Part shown: in pieces, positions 33,020 through 42,762 of the stretch
Numbering within the stretch: the first letter of the stretch is position 1
Layout of the letters: the number at the start of each line of letters is the position of its first letter
DNA from: Sequoia sempervirens
Lineage: Eukaryota > Streptophyta > Pinopsida > Cupressales > Cupressaceae
Assembly: GCA_007258455.2 (NCBI GenBank)
Contig: VDFB02193867.1
Location: 567,787,469 to 567,851,468, forward strand
DNA: 64,000 nt
Direction: 5' to 3'
The notes under the pieces: generated by a model
Seen by the model: the letters and a program-made list of their open reading frames with translations, nothing else
Database searches by the model: none
What the model was told of the DNA's origin: nothing
Position numbers and translations under genes: made by a program

Positions 33020-34043
33020 TGTGGACCTTAAAATCTGCAAATGGTTAAATGATTAACATAAACAAGCATTGTCAGTGTTAAAACAAAGCAAGATTTTAAC
33101 ATCCATATGAGATATCTAATCGTGTTTTAAAATGCTATCAAATAACAAGACAAATAAAAGTATACAAAAAAAAACATGAACTCTATCTATCCCATAGTGG
33201 ATTGGTGCTATTGTAGAAAATAGCCATTTCCCAATCCTTGCTTAAGCTTGATGTTAAGATGCTATGAAGATGATGATAAGATGGGAAATATTAGCTCTCA
33301 ATTGAAGAGAGTAACCTTGCATGAGGATTGTGGATCAAAATGTGGAGTTGAAATGCTAAGATTGTGGAGTTGTGGAGATTTGTTGATGAATGAAGCTCTC
33401 CATTTATAGATTATTTTGATGAGAGATTGACCAAATGGATGAATGTGGGAAAAAGAATGGACCAATGATATGAGGACACTTGTCATCTTGTGAGTGGTTG
33501 ATGCATGTGCAAGATTTGGAAAATGTGCCTAAGAGGGGGAAATTTCAAATTTGAATTTGAGAGTTAATGCTTAGTTTGACCTTTGCAAGGGACATGTAAG
33601 AGACATTAATGGCTTTGTTGGATGTACATGTCCACTTGATTTTGAATTCAAACTTGAGGGAATATTCCTCAAAGATGCCATGTTAAGTGAAAATGTTGAT
33701 ATTATAAATGAATAAATTGATTTATTTGTGCAAGTGGGATTATCCAGAGGATGTGATATGCATTAGATTAGATTTAATCAGGATTAATTAGCTAGGATGA
33801 TGATTAGGGGCTTTGACCCATCTGACTTAGATATTTGGATTTATTTAAATCAAAGAGGGATGGAATATGCATTTGGATATTTAATTAAATAAAGCTTTGT
33901 TTATTTAATTAAAGGTTGATGTGAGACAAGTTGATTTATTTAATTGTCCTGATTTACTTAGTGAATGGATTTGCTGCGTTTGATTTATTTAATGAGCAGA
34001 TGAACGTGAATTGGGTGCACGATGTTAATTTCGCGTGTCTACA
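33020..34043 (-). repeat. 5' LTR of family A element (sense minus)
   Basis: Plus strand TGTGGACCTTAAAATC to ...GCGTGTCTACA. The minus-strand TATA-like CTATAAATGGAGAGC (about 33395-33409) should direct transcription into the leader. Confidence 0.93.
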
Positions 34044-34371
34044 AATTCAAAGATAAGAGCATTTAAAGAAAGTTGTGAATAAAACGTATTTAAAATTGCT
34101 TTAAAAACAAAGCAAAAAAACATATTTGTGTTACTACTATAAATAAATGTCCACTCTAAAAACTTGAAAAATTATTACATGCAGAGTATTTAGTTTTAAT
34201 TTATTTTAATAGAGGTCTTCATGAATTTGTGACTAAAACAACTTTAAAACTACTTTAAAAATAAAGAAAAAAAACTAAAAACTATTGAAAAATAAAGAAA
34301 AATAAATAAATACACTCTTGAAAAATAAATAAAAACAATTACAAATAAATACATTGAAATTTGTTATAATT
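34044..34371 (+). repeat. Host A/T-rich tandem repeat between two insertions
   Basis: Between the two big elements lie about 330 bp of host DNA. AATAGAGGTCTTCATGAATT occurs here (about 34208) and left of family A (21068). GTTACTACTATAAATAAATG occurs here (34130) and right of the next element (42335). Removing both insertions gives at least two units of an imperfect tandem repeat, about 180-260 bp apart. Confidence 0.75.
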
Positions 34372-34376
34372 ATTAA

Positions 34377-35450
34377 TGTAGACACATAAAATTGTCCTAG
34401 GCTTGCAACTCTTGATTATTCAACATTGCCCCTTTCATTCTTAATAATTAAATAATTTTTAATTATTTAATTATTTTCTAAAGTCATAATTCTTCTATTA
34501 ATTAAATAATTTTAATTATTTAATTAATGCATTTTTATCTTTATTCTCCTCTTTGATTAATTAAATAAATTTTATTTATTTAATTACGTCACTAATTAGG
34601 TCCCCTTCTTTCTAAAATTAAATAAATTCTTATTTATTTAATTTTTGTCCACTTCCACTATAATTAAATAATTATTTTAATTATTTAATTATTCATTACT
34701 TCTCTCATTAAAATAATAAATTTGATTTATTTAATTTGGTCCACTCTCTTGAATTTTGAATTAAATCATTATTTAATTCAAAATGATTCTTTGTCACATT
34801 CCTCTATAATTAAATAATATCTTTTGTTTAATTATTCATTGATAAGCCTAAATTAAATAATTTTATTATTTAATTTCTCCTTTCTTTCCTCTTTATCATA
34901 CCCGTCTTATCTTCCAAATTTATTCTTATCTTTTGACATCTCATTTAATTTCGACCCTTGATTGAATTATCTTATAATTCAATCTTGGCCCTTCATCCTT
35001 ATCATTTGCCCTAATTTTGACCTAACCCTAATTCTTATTGCAACATTCAATCTTGATCATTGATTCTAGGGTTTTGTCATCTTCTCATCCAGCCACACAT
35101 TCAAAATTGCAGTTTTTATAAAATGGCAATTTTGTTCTCATTTGGCTCTCTCTTGGTCTCTGGCTCTCTCTCTCTCTCTCTCTCTCTCTTGATCTTTCTC
35201 TCCATCTCATGCTCATTTTCTGTCAACTCATGGTCATTGTCATTTGCAGTCATTGTCATTCTAGTCTATTGTCAAGTCATTTCTTTTAGTAAAATCCTTC
35301 AAAACTTGCTTAGGGCTTTGTCATTAGTCATAGTTGCTCATTTGAAATCTGAGGGCATCTCTATTTACAGCAAGCTAGGAGGTGTAACAAAGGTGAAGCA
35401 TGGAAGATGAAGACCTAGGGTAATATTGTTCCTTTTGTTTTCATGATTAT
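34377..35450 (+). repeat. 5' LTR of family B, 3' end missing or replaced
   Basis: It aligns with 41159-42230 up to TTTTCATGATTATTTC and then departs. It contains a (CT)n run (about 35160-35190) and a TATA-like TTTATAAAATGG (35115-35126). The expected LTR tail ending ATTGATTACA is not found downstream up to the ORF. Confidence 0.85.
34437..34880 (+). repeat. Array of nine A/T palindromes in the family B LTR
   Basis: Nine inverted repeats built on AATTAAATAA...TTATTTAATT, each 26-34 bp, are separated by short pyrimidine-rich spacers such as CTAAAGTCATAATTCTTC and GTCCACTTCCACTA. Each can fold as a hairpin in RNA or DNA. The same array is at 41226-41680 in the 3' LTR, partly damaged. Confidence 0.85.
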
Positions 35451-36511
35451 TTCTGGAAAGCTCTCCAGAAAAATATATCAGTCTCTTCTTTGATTTTGTA
35501 TTTTTCAGATCAATAATGTCTTCAAATAATCGAATCTAATTCGGCTATGTGAACAATATGTATCTGAAATTGCAATTTTCTAATGAGTTTATTTTTTTTT
35601 CATGGCTGCATTATGATATTATTTCTTTTGATTTTGTAGGTGATCATAAGGAGTTTTAGTGGCAGAAATATCATTCATACACAACAAATTGGAAAGCGAA
35701 TAATCAGGTGCACATATCCCATCTTCCATTTCTTAATCTTGTTTGTCACACATTTCAATTTGGGGCATAAAATTAATCCTTGTTTGCAAACACATTTGGA
35801 TTTGGGCTCTTAAAAATGAATTTTGTCTTCAATCACATATCAAAATTGGGTCTAAAATTAACCATTGTCTTCCTACACATTTGAATTGGGGTTAAAAAGA
35901 ACATGTGCTTCTATTGTTTGCATACAAACATTTCATTTCTAAGGGAAATTAATCATTGTGAGTGTGAATCAAGTGCGTGTGTGATCACAAACACCTCACT
36001 TGATTTGCTTTTGTCAAACCCTTCATAGGAGGCCTTCTAGGGGATTTCATCACCCCTAGGGACGACCTCAATCGAAGTGTGAATCGAAAGACACGCTTGT
36101 TTGGAAGTTAAAATCTTGTCACTCTTGGCTAAGCCCCAAAGAACTTTATACCTTTGGGAAGTGAAGGTGAAGGGTGGGTTACCCCTTTCTCCCGGCTGTG
36201 TGACAGGATTTTTCTTTCAAATCATTCCTTAGTCAACCTTGTGCAATCTAGCTTGAGACCTAATTGGCCATACCCCACTTGACTAGTCATAGGGCTTGTT
36301 GTTGTGTATTCAAGTGCTTGATTAATCATAGCATTTAATCTTGGAAGACAAACTTATCATTGTGCTTGGTGTGTGTGTTTATGCATTTACATGTAAAATC
36401 TTGTGTTTGATATTGCCCAAGTCAAACTTTCAATAAAAAATTTTCCACATCATCCAAGTCATCCAATCTCGTCATTCCACATCATCATCTCTTTCAACAT
36501 CATTTTGCACC
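35451..36511 (+). other. Family B leader, non-coding
   Basis: About 1.06 kb lies before the ORF. No primer-binding site or coding motif was recognised. Near the LTR departure point is CTGGAAAGCTCTCCAG, a near-palindrome. Confidence 0.6.
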
Positions 36512-38968
36512 ATGACAACATTTGAAGACATAGCACTAGAGCTTATTCACATGCTTCATAAAGCTCAAACAAATCAAACACCTTTAGACCAACAAATCAT
36601 TCAAAGCACCCATTATGTTATCCAAAAACTTCAAACCAACCAATCACCACAAATGCAACAACTCATAGCACAAATCCAATACCTCATGGCCAATTGTCAA
36701 GTTCAACAAGCGCATTATCAAGTCCAATCACCACATCAACACATTTCACATCAACCTAATGTGTCACCTATATCATCATATCAACCTCATCCATCCACAT
36801 ATCAAGTTTCCCCTTTGTCAACCTATCACAACTCTTCTAATTTCAACTCTTATCCACATCAATCAACCTTTCAACAGTCATTATCCTATTCAACCCCTCA
36901 ATCATCATTACAACAACAAATCATATCACAAGTCCAAACACCATTTCAACCTCAACACATTCAACCCCAATCCTATGTGTCACCTTCATCATCATGCCAA
37001 CCTAACACATCTATCTATTATGACAATGCCACATCAACATGTCCACCCATATCACAACAACAACGTAACTTCCCAAGTCCACCTTGGCAACAACATCAAG
37101 AACCTTTAAGTCTTAATGCCACCTTTGACAAGGGGAACACCAATCTAGTCCATACACCCTTACCACCATCCAATCAAATGCTTATCCCTAATCCACCATG
37201 TCCTAGTCCTAATCCATTGGCCTCTCCACCTTCTCACCCATCAAACTCTTCATTACCCCCACCATCATCTAATCCTCCATCAAATCAATCCCTTACATTT
37301 AGATATTTAAAGCATAAATTGATGGCATTATCTAAATCCACCAATCCACCTACAAAGGATGTGACCCAAAGGCTACAAGAAAGGAATCAATTGCCACCAT
37401 GTCATTCAACACATATACTTGAACATACAAAAGAGTCCTCAAATGTCATGCCAAGTCCTTCAAGTCAACCATGTCATCCACAACCCCTTGAGCCAAGTCA
37501 AGAGTCTCCCCTCATAAGTCCAAGTCAACCTCCATCATGCCCCTATGTTGTTGACCATCTAGAACATGTCAAGTCTCTCCAAGAGTCATCCCCTTCTACT
37601 TCCATTCAAGCAACCCAAGATGTATGTCAAGAGCCTAATCCTAAGCATGTGGAAACATCAAGCCCTAGTCCTAATCAAGATCAAATCATTGTCATCCAAC
37701 CTGTCCATAATCTATATCTTTTCTATGATCAAGATGATATCAATAATGATGAAGAGCCTATCCATGAGCAAGATATTCCAAATTCACCTCCACCTAGCAC
37801 CATATATGACCTTCAAACATCCACTTCCCTTGATGAGACACTTGCCTCCCAAGCTAGTATAGAAGATCAAACAAATACCTTGGATCTAAGTGAACACAAT
37901 GCTAATCAAGATCCTAATGATCCCCCATCACCCATTATCGACCCCATTGCAAGTCCTCCATCATATCCACTTGGTCTTTCCAATAAGGAACTCATGTCTC
38001 GTGTTCCACCTACACCTAGTCCCATTGTCCATTGCATACCCCAAGGAAATCAATCTCAAGATGTTGGTACTTCCCCCATGTCTCCTAAGTCCACCTCCTT
38101 CCATCATAAATCCTACCATACACCTAAGACATATGTTGCCATTCCACCACCTTCATCCTACAAATGTCAAAAGCATGTGACCATACACCTTCCTCCATCC
38201 AATTTACCACCATTACTTCCAACTCCTAATACCCCTCCATCCGCTTTGCCACCATTACTTCCAACTCCTAATACCCCTCCATCCGCTTTGCCACCATTAC
38301 TTCCAACACCTAATATCCCTACCATCCAATCCTCTTATCCAATTATCCATAAATACCCTAAATATCCTAGTCATGACCAACAAATGCACACATTGTGTAA
38401 ACATAAAGCTCCCACTCATTCCATCCACCCCATGGGATTCAAAAATAAAAATTTGGATGCCTCTATTTATAAAGTCAAAAATTCTAAAGGTCTTAATTCC
38501 TTAGAATACAATTTCAAAAAGTCAAAGCCAAGTACATCTAAAAAGCTATATAAGCCCATACCTTCAAAAGAAAAGTCTAAAAACAAAATGGTTTGGGTAC
38601 CTAAGAAAAAAGAAATCAAGTCAAATGAGGCATCCACATCACAAAAATCCCAACCATCCACTTCCATCCAAAATACACATTCCATTCAAAAATTACAAAA
38701 ATCCCACAAGACAAATAAAATCCATAAAAATACTAAGTCTATGTGGGTACCTAAAGCACTTCATCACCCATCTCCTAAGAAAACATCTCCATTGCTTTCT
38801 ACACCTCATCCACATCAAAAGCTTCAACGTTTATCACAATGTGTGCAACCATTGGTCATGGTTCCCTTCCATTTCACAACAAGCCCTTATACCTCCATCT
38901 TGTCACCCCCCATCCACTATCCTACATATCTTCCCCACCACCTTCCTATGGTCCATGCTTTTTGCTAA
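36512..38968 (+). CDS. Intact 818-residue Pro/Ser/Gln-rich protein of family B
   Basis: This is the only long ORF of the element. Residues 1-75 look helical and polar (MTTFEDIALELIHMLHKAQ, then LQTNQSPQMQQLIAQIQYLM). Residues 76-300 are rich in Gln, His, Ser and Pro. Residues 300-560 are Pro/Ser/Asp-rich. Residues 565-604 are three tandem copies of LPPLLPTPNTPPSA (exact 42-bp DNA repeats from 38204). The C-terminal part is strongly basic (KKSKPSTSKKLYKPIPSKEK) and has two WVPK motifs, near residues 694 and 746. No protease, zinc knuckle, reverse transcriptase or integrase motif is visible. The position and basic tail suggest a gag-like nucleic-acid-binding role; that is inference. ATG 36512 is the first start after a leader without long frames. 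Survival of 818 codons is notable beside its decayed neighbours, although the G-poor composition also makes stop codons rarer. Confidence 0.65.
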   Translation: MTTFEDIALELIHMLHKAQTNQTPLDQQIIQSTHYVIQKLQTNQSPQMQQLIAQIQYLMANCQVQQAHYQVQSPHQHISHQPNVSPISSYQPHPSTYQVSPLSTYHNSSNFNSYPHQSTFQQSLSYSTPQSSLQQQIISQVQTPFQPQHIQPQSYVSPSSSCQPNTSIYYDNATSTCPPISQQQRNFPSPPWQQHQEPLSLNATFDKGNTNLVHTPLPPSNQMLIPNPPCPSPNPLASPPSHPSNSSLPPPSSNPPSNQSLTFRYLKHKLMALSKSTNPPTKDVTQRLQERNQLPPCHSTHILEHTKESSNVMPSPSSQPCHPQPLEPSQESPLISPSQPPSCPYVVDHLEHVKSLQESSPSTSIQATQDVCQEPNPKHVETSSPSPNQDQIIVIQPVHNLYLFYDQDDINNDEEPIHEQDIPNSPPPSTIYDLQTSTSLDETLASQASIEDQTNTLDLSEHNANQDPNDPPSPIIDPIASPPSYPLGLSNKELMSRVPPTPSPIVHCIPQGNQSQDVGTSPMSPKSTSFHHKSYHTPKTYVAIPPPSSYKCQKHVTIHLPPSNLPPLLPTPNTPPSALPPLLPTPNTPPSALPPLLPTPNIPTIQSSYPIIHKYPKYPSHDQQMHTLCKHKAPTHSIHPMGFKNKNLDASIYKVKNSKGLNSLEYNFKKSKPSTSKKLYKPIPSKEKSKNKMVWVPKKKEIKSNEASTSQKSQPSTSIQNTHSIQKLQKSHKTNKIHKNTKSMWVPKALHHPSPKKTSPLLSTPHPHQKLQRLSQCVQPLVMVPFHFTTSPYTSILSPPIHYPTYLPHHLPMVHAFC

Positions 38969-39232
38969 GCCTCCCCATTCATCTTTTGCATAATTCCCAT
39001 ATAAGTCCTATATCTTCCCTACATAATCCTCCATAATACACATCATAATCCATCATCTACCTACTCTATCTCCATTTCATGTCATCCCTTACCAACATCT
39101 ATGAGCATAATGACATTTGACATGGTCCATGCAATGATATCCATTTCTAGTGGGACTATCACCTTTCATGCAACTAGACACTTGAGTCCCTCCTATCCAA
39201 AAGTCAAAAAGTAAAAAAGTCAAAAAAAAAAA

Positions 39233-39330
39233 AGTAAAGAGAAATCCCTTCATCCAATGGTGAAAACCTGGTGAACAGGCGCCTTGAATAAGTACCATGA
39301 TGAAAACCTGGCAAACAGGCATCATGTGTA
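39233..39330 (+). promoter_or_regulatory. Conserved box, family B copy
   Basis: Starts AGTAAAGAGAAA; repeat A is GGTGAAAACCTGGTGAACAG, repeat B is GATGAAAACCTGGCAAACAG, and it ends CATCATGTGTAG. It matches the minus-strand boxes in the two family A elements. It lies 265 bp after the ORF stop. Confidence 0.72.
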
Positions 39331-39774
39331 GTTTGATCTTCTATGTCACTTACACTTGGGGGCACAATGTCTTATCTATCCAACCTATCATTTTTATGTC
39401 ATATCATTTCCATCCTACCTTCCATCTTTAGCCATCATACCTACCTATCATATTGGGTCCACTTATCCACTCTTCTCCTTTTGATCTTGATGAAGATATA
39501 GGGACAAAATGTTGAAACATGTTTTTTGGGTATCTCTTGACATACCTCATCCTATCTAAACCAATCATATCATTATCCTATTGTCATCAGCTTTGTCACG
39601 AAAAATCCTAAGTCTTGTACCTAGAATGGGGCATGTCATTCCTATGCGACATAGTCTTTGGAGATCACATCCTTTCTCTCTTATGCATACATCCATTTCA
39701 TCCATTAATCCCATTTATCTCCTTGCACCTAGACTTGGTTTTCCCCTTGTCATTGGTATCTAGCACAAAGGCTA

Positions 39775-39990
39775 CCCAAATTTTCATCCATTGACACCTC
39801 AAAAATGTCAAAAATCCAAAAAAATCATAAAATGACAAAAAGACAAAAAACATCATAAAATGTCCTGAAAAAAGACAAAAACATCATAAAATGTCATGAA
39901 AAAAGACAAAAACATCATAAAATGTCTTGAAAAAAAGACCTAAAAATCATAAAACGTCCTGAAGAAAAATACAAAAACATTCAAATCAAT
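39775..39990 (+). repeat. A-rich minisatellite, family B
   Basis: Repeats of CAAAAACATCATAAAATGTC with GAAAAAAGA spacers, about 45 bp apart (four visible units). It sits in the same place, between box and 3' LTR, as the A-rich runs in family A elements. Confidence 0.85.
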
Positions 39991-41145
39991 GTCACAATCC
40001 TAAAAATAGAGTCAAAGTCAGTCATGTCAGTCAATCCATGTCATTGTCGAACTACGTTATCTCTGCGCATTTGCTACGTAGGCAAGGCCATCAGTCGATG
40101 AGTCCCCGAGACATTAGGTCAGTCCTTTTAGGTTGGTCCAAATGAAATCATGGCATTTGTCACAATCATCACATCAGTCAAATAAGTCAAACATAGTCAA
40201 ACTCAGACACAAGATAGTCATTTGAAACGTCAATGTCAAAATTGGTCAAAATTAGACAACACAGTCCAATCAATCATACAGTCAACATCAATCAACTTGC
40301 CAAAACACATTAGTCAAAACAATGTCAATCTCGTCACTCTTTGGTCCTCTTCAAGATGTGTCCTTCTTGGAGTTAGACCTCATCAAAATGTCCTTTGCCT
40401 TTTCAGGATGTGTCCTTCCCGACCAATGACCCGTCAAGCCATCGGCTGCGATCAAATTGGCCAAAAACTCTTAAACATCAAGCGTAAATCAAACAGAATT
40501 CAATCTTTGGCAAACAAACATTGGCAAACAAATAAAATGGCTATTAATCTTTACGGTCTATCTTGTCTTATCTTTTTGACTATCTTGGCTTCTATTTTGT
40601 CTTATATTTTTCTTGTCTTGTCTTTTTTGGTCGTATTGCTAGCTACCTCGAGATGTCCATGAAAGGATTTTGAAGTGCGATGGCGTCTCACAGCCTTTTT
40701 TTTTTTTTGGGTATTGTCGTGGATTGTCTTGACAAAGACTGCAACTTACTTGTAATATGAGTTAGGACAATCATATGCATGGTTCCTCTATTTTTTCAAG
40801 TGGATGACCCTTGCACCTTGGTCTCACGTCATACCATTGTGTTTGTTGTCCATTGTGTCATTTTTACACGTAATGATGATTAAGAGAATATCAATAGTCT
40901 GTCTCACTCGTCTCATATAGGCATGCATCCATATCGTCATCCATATCTTTGCTAACATTCTTTGTCTCTTCATATTCTAGTCTTCTCGTCAATTTCGAGA
41001 GCACACCCATGTTCTTGGAACCTATCTGTCCTCTCGAGGGGGCATACCATAACCCTCCTCGTCATTCTTCCTCATCTTATTTTGCACTGGGGCATTTTTT
41101 TGACTTCTTTTTCTTTGTCACAACGCGACATGCTACGATATGACA
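39991..41145 (+). other. Family B 3' non-coding region
   Basis: C/A/T-rich sequence without a recognisable gene. GTCAA- and TCAGTCAA-type words recur (40010-40340). Open frames such as 40222-40662 have no known motif and probably reflect G-poor composition. Confidence 0.6.
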
Positions 41146-41158
41146 AGAGGGGGCAAAA
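41146..41158 (+). promoter_or_regulatory. Polypurine tract (family B)
   Basis: AGAGGGGGCAAAA directly before the 3' LTR start TGTAGACAC; one C interrupts it. Confidence 0.82.
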
Positions 41159-42317
41159 TGTAGACACACTCCTAAGGTGTCCTAGGCTTGCAACTCTTGA
41201 TTGTCAAGCATTGCCCCTTTCATTCTTAATAATTAAATGATTTTTTAATTATTTAATTATTTTCTAAAGTCATAATTCTTCTATTAATTAAATAATTTTA
41301 ATTATTTAATTAATTCATTTTTATCTTTATTCTCCTCTTTGATTAATTAAATAAATTTTATTTATTTAATTACGTCACTAATTAGGTCCCCTTTCTAAAA
41401 TTAAATAAATTCTTATTTATTTAATTTTTGTCCACCTTCCACTATAATTAAATAATTATTTTAATTATTTAATTATTCAGTGGCCACTTCTCTCATTAAA
41501 ATAAATAAATTTGATTTATTTAATTTGGTCACTCTTAATTTTGGATAAATCATTATTTAATTCAAATGATTCTTTATCACATTCCTACATAATTAAATAA
41601 TATCTTTATTATTGTTAATTATTCATTGAAATAAGCCTAAATTAAATAATTTTGTGTTAATTTCTCTAGCAACCTCTTTGTCCGTGCCGGTCTTATCTTC
41701 CAAATTTATTCTTATCTTTTGACATCTCATTTAATTTCGACCCTTGATTGAATTATCTTATAATTCAATCTTGGCCCTTCATCCTTATCATTGCCCTAAT
41801 TTTGACCTAACCCTAATTCTTATTGCAACATTCAATCTTGATCCCATTGATTCTAGGGTTTTTATCATCTTCATCACTGGCCACACATTCAAAATTGCAG
41901 TTTTTATAAAATGGCAATTTTGTTCTCATTTGGCTTCCTCTTGGTCTCTGGCTCTCTCTCTCTCTCTCTCTCTTGATCTTTCTCTCCATCTCATGCTCAT
42001 TTTCTGTCAACTCATGGTCATTGTCATTTGTAGTCATTGTCATTCTAGTCTATTGTCAAGTCATTTCTTTTAGTAAAATCCTTCAAAACTTGCTTAGGGC
42101 TTTGTCATTAGTCATAGTTGCTCATTTGAAATCTGAGGGCATCTCTATTTACAGCAAGCTAGGAGGTGTAACAAAGGTGAAGCATGGAAGATGAAGACCT
42201 AGGGTAATATTGTTCCTTTTGTTTTCATGATTATTTCCTTTGTACTTTGTTATTTCATAGGATTTGTTGTTATTGTGCTAACCCCTTTAACAAATCTGAG
42301 ATTTTCCATTGATTACA
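41159..42317 (+). repeat. 3' LTR of family B
   Basis: 1,159 bp, TGTAGACACAC to ATTGATTACA, followed by target duplication ATTAA. It contains the A/T palindrome array and a (CT)n run (about 41950-41973). Confidence 0.9.
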
Positions 42318-42322
42318 ATTAA

Positions 42323-42762
42323 AAGTGTATTTATGTTACTACTATAAATAAATGTTCACCCTAAAAACATAAAAAATTATTAAATGACACTAAGTATTAA
42401 TTTTATTTTATTTTTAATTAAATTGATTTTAAAATCTAAAAAAACAACATTACTTAACTCTGGCATAATTGTTTTTATTTTACTTTAATTTATCTTTTTA
42501 ACATTAAAAATAAAAATAATGTATAAATATATATTATAAAATAAAATAAATCTTTATAATTATAATATGAATGATGAAGTACTCTTGCAATGAGAAAAAA
42601 TGATGAAAATAAGTTCCTCAAGAAGGATAACTCTCGACGTATTTTATATAAATTATAATTTTATATAAATACTGATTTATTATAATAATTACTATAATTA
42701 AATTAATTATAATTATTAATGTTAAATTTTAGTATTAATAACAATAAAAATAAAATAATTAT
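42323..42762. other. Host A/T-rich DNA, tandem-repeat flank
   Basis: The first 80 bp or so resemble 34105-34190 (host tandem repeat). The rest is simple A/T-rich sequence with no gene. Confidence 0.6.

Larger units (their letters stand above)
21089..34043 (-). mobile_element. Complete 12,955-bp non-autonomous LTR retrotransposon (family A)
   Basis: Element boundaries are firm: target duplications AATTC at 21084-21088 and 34044-34048, LTRs of 1,026 and 1,024 bp, a primer-binding site next to the right LTR and a polypurine tract next to the left LTR. The last two show that the sense direction is minus. In sense order there is a leader of about 4 kb, gag-like ORFs (28471 to 25292), a conserved box (25504-25411), an A-rich minisatellite and a 692-bp tandem duplication close to the 3' LTR. 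I find no reverse transcriptase, integrase, protease or RNase H motif on either strand, so pol must come from another element. The TGGCGC primer site points to the Ty3/gypsy side. Confidence 0.92.
34377..42317 (+). mobile_element. Complete 7,941-bp non-autonomous LTR retrotransposon (family B)
   Basis: Target duplications ATTAA (34372-34376 and 42318-42322) bound LTRs that start TGTAGACAC at 34377 and 41159. The 3' LTR ends ATTGATTACA at 42317 and is preceded by a polypurine tract. The interior holds one intact 818-codon ORF (36512-38968), the conserved box, an A-rich minisatellite and no pol motif on either strand. The sense strand is strikingly G-poor and C-rich through the ORF. It resembles family A in overall design but the LTRs are not closely related beyond the first bases and A/T palindromes. 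The 5' LTR lacks the final 80 bp or so found in the 3' LTR, and I see no primer-binding site. Confidence 0.9.

Noticed and set aside
36759..39036. Several additional plus-strand ORFs overlapping the 818-codon ORF, rich in His, Leu, Pro
   Set aside because: They are shadow frames produced by G-poor DNA that has few stop codons in any frame.
40070..40115. Hammerhead ribozyme-like text CGATGAGTCCCCGAGA in the family B 3' region
   Set aside because: CTGATGA is not exact and the GAAA core with a proper stem II is missing, so the required fold cannot be supported.
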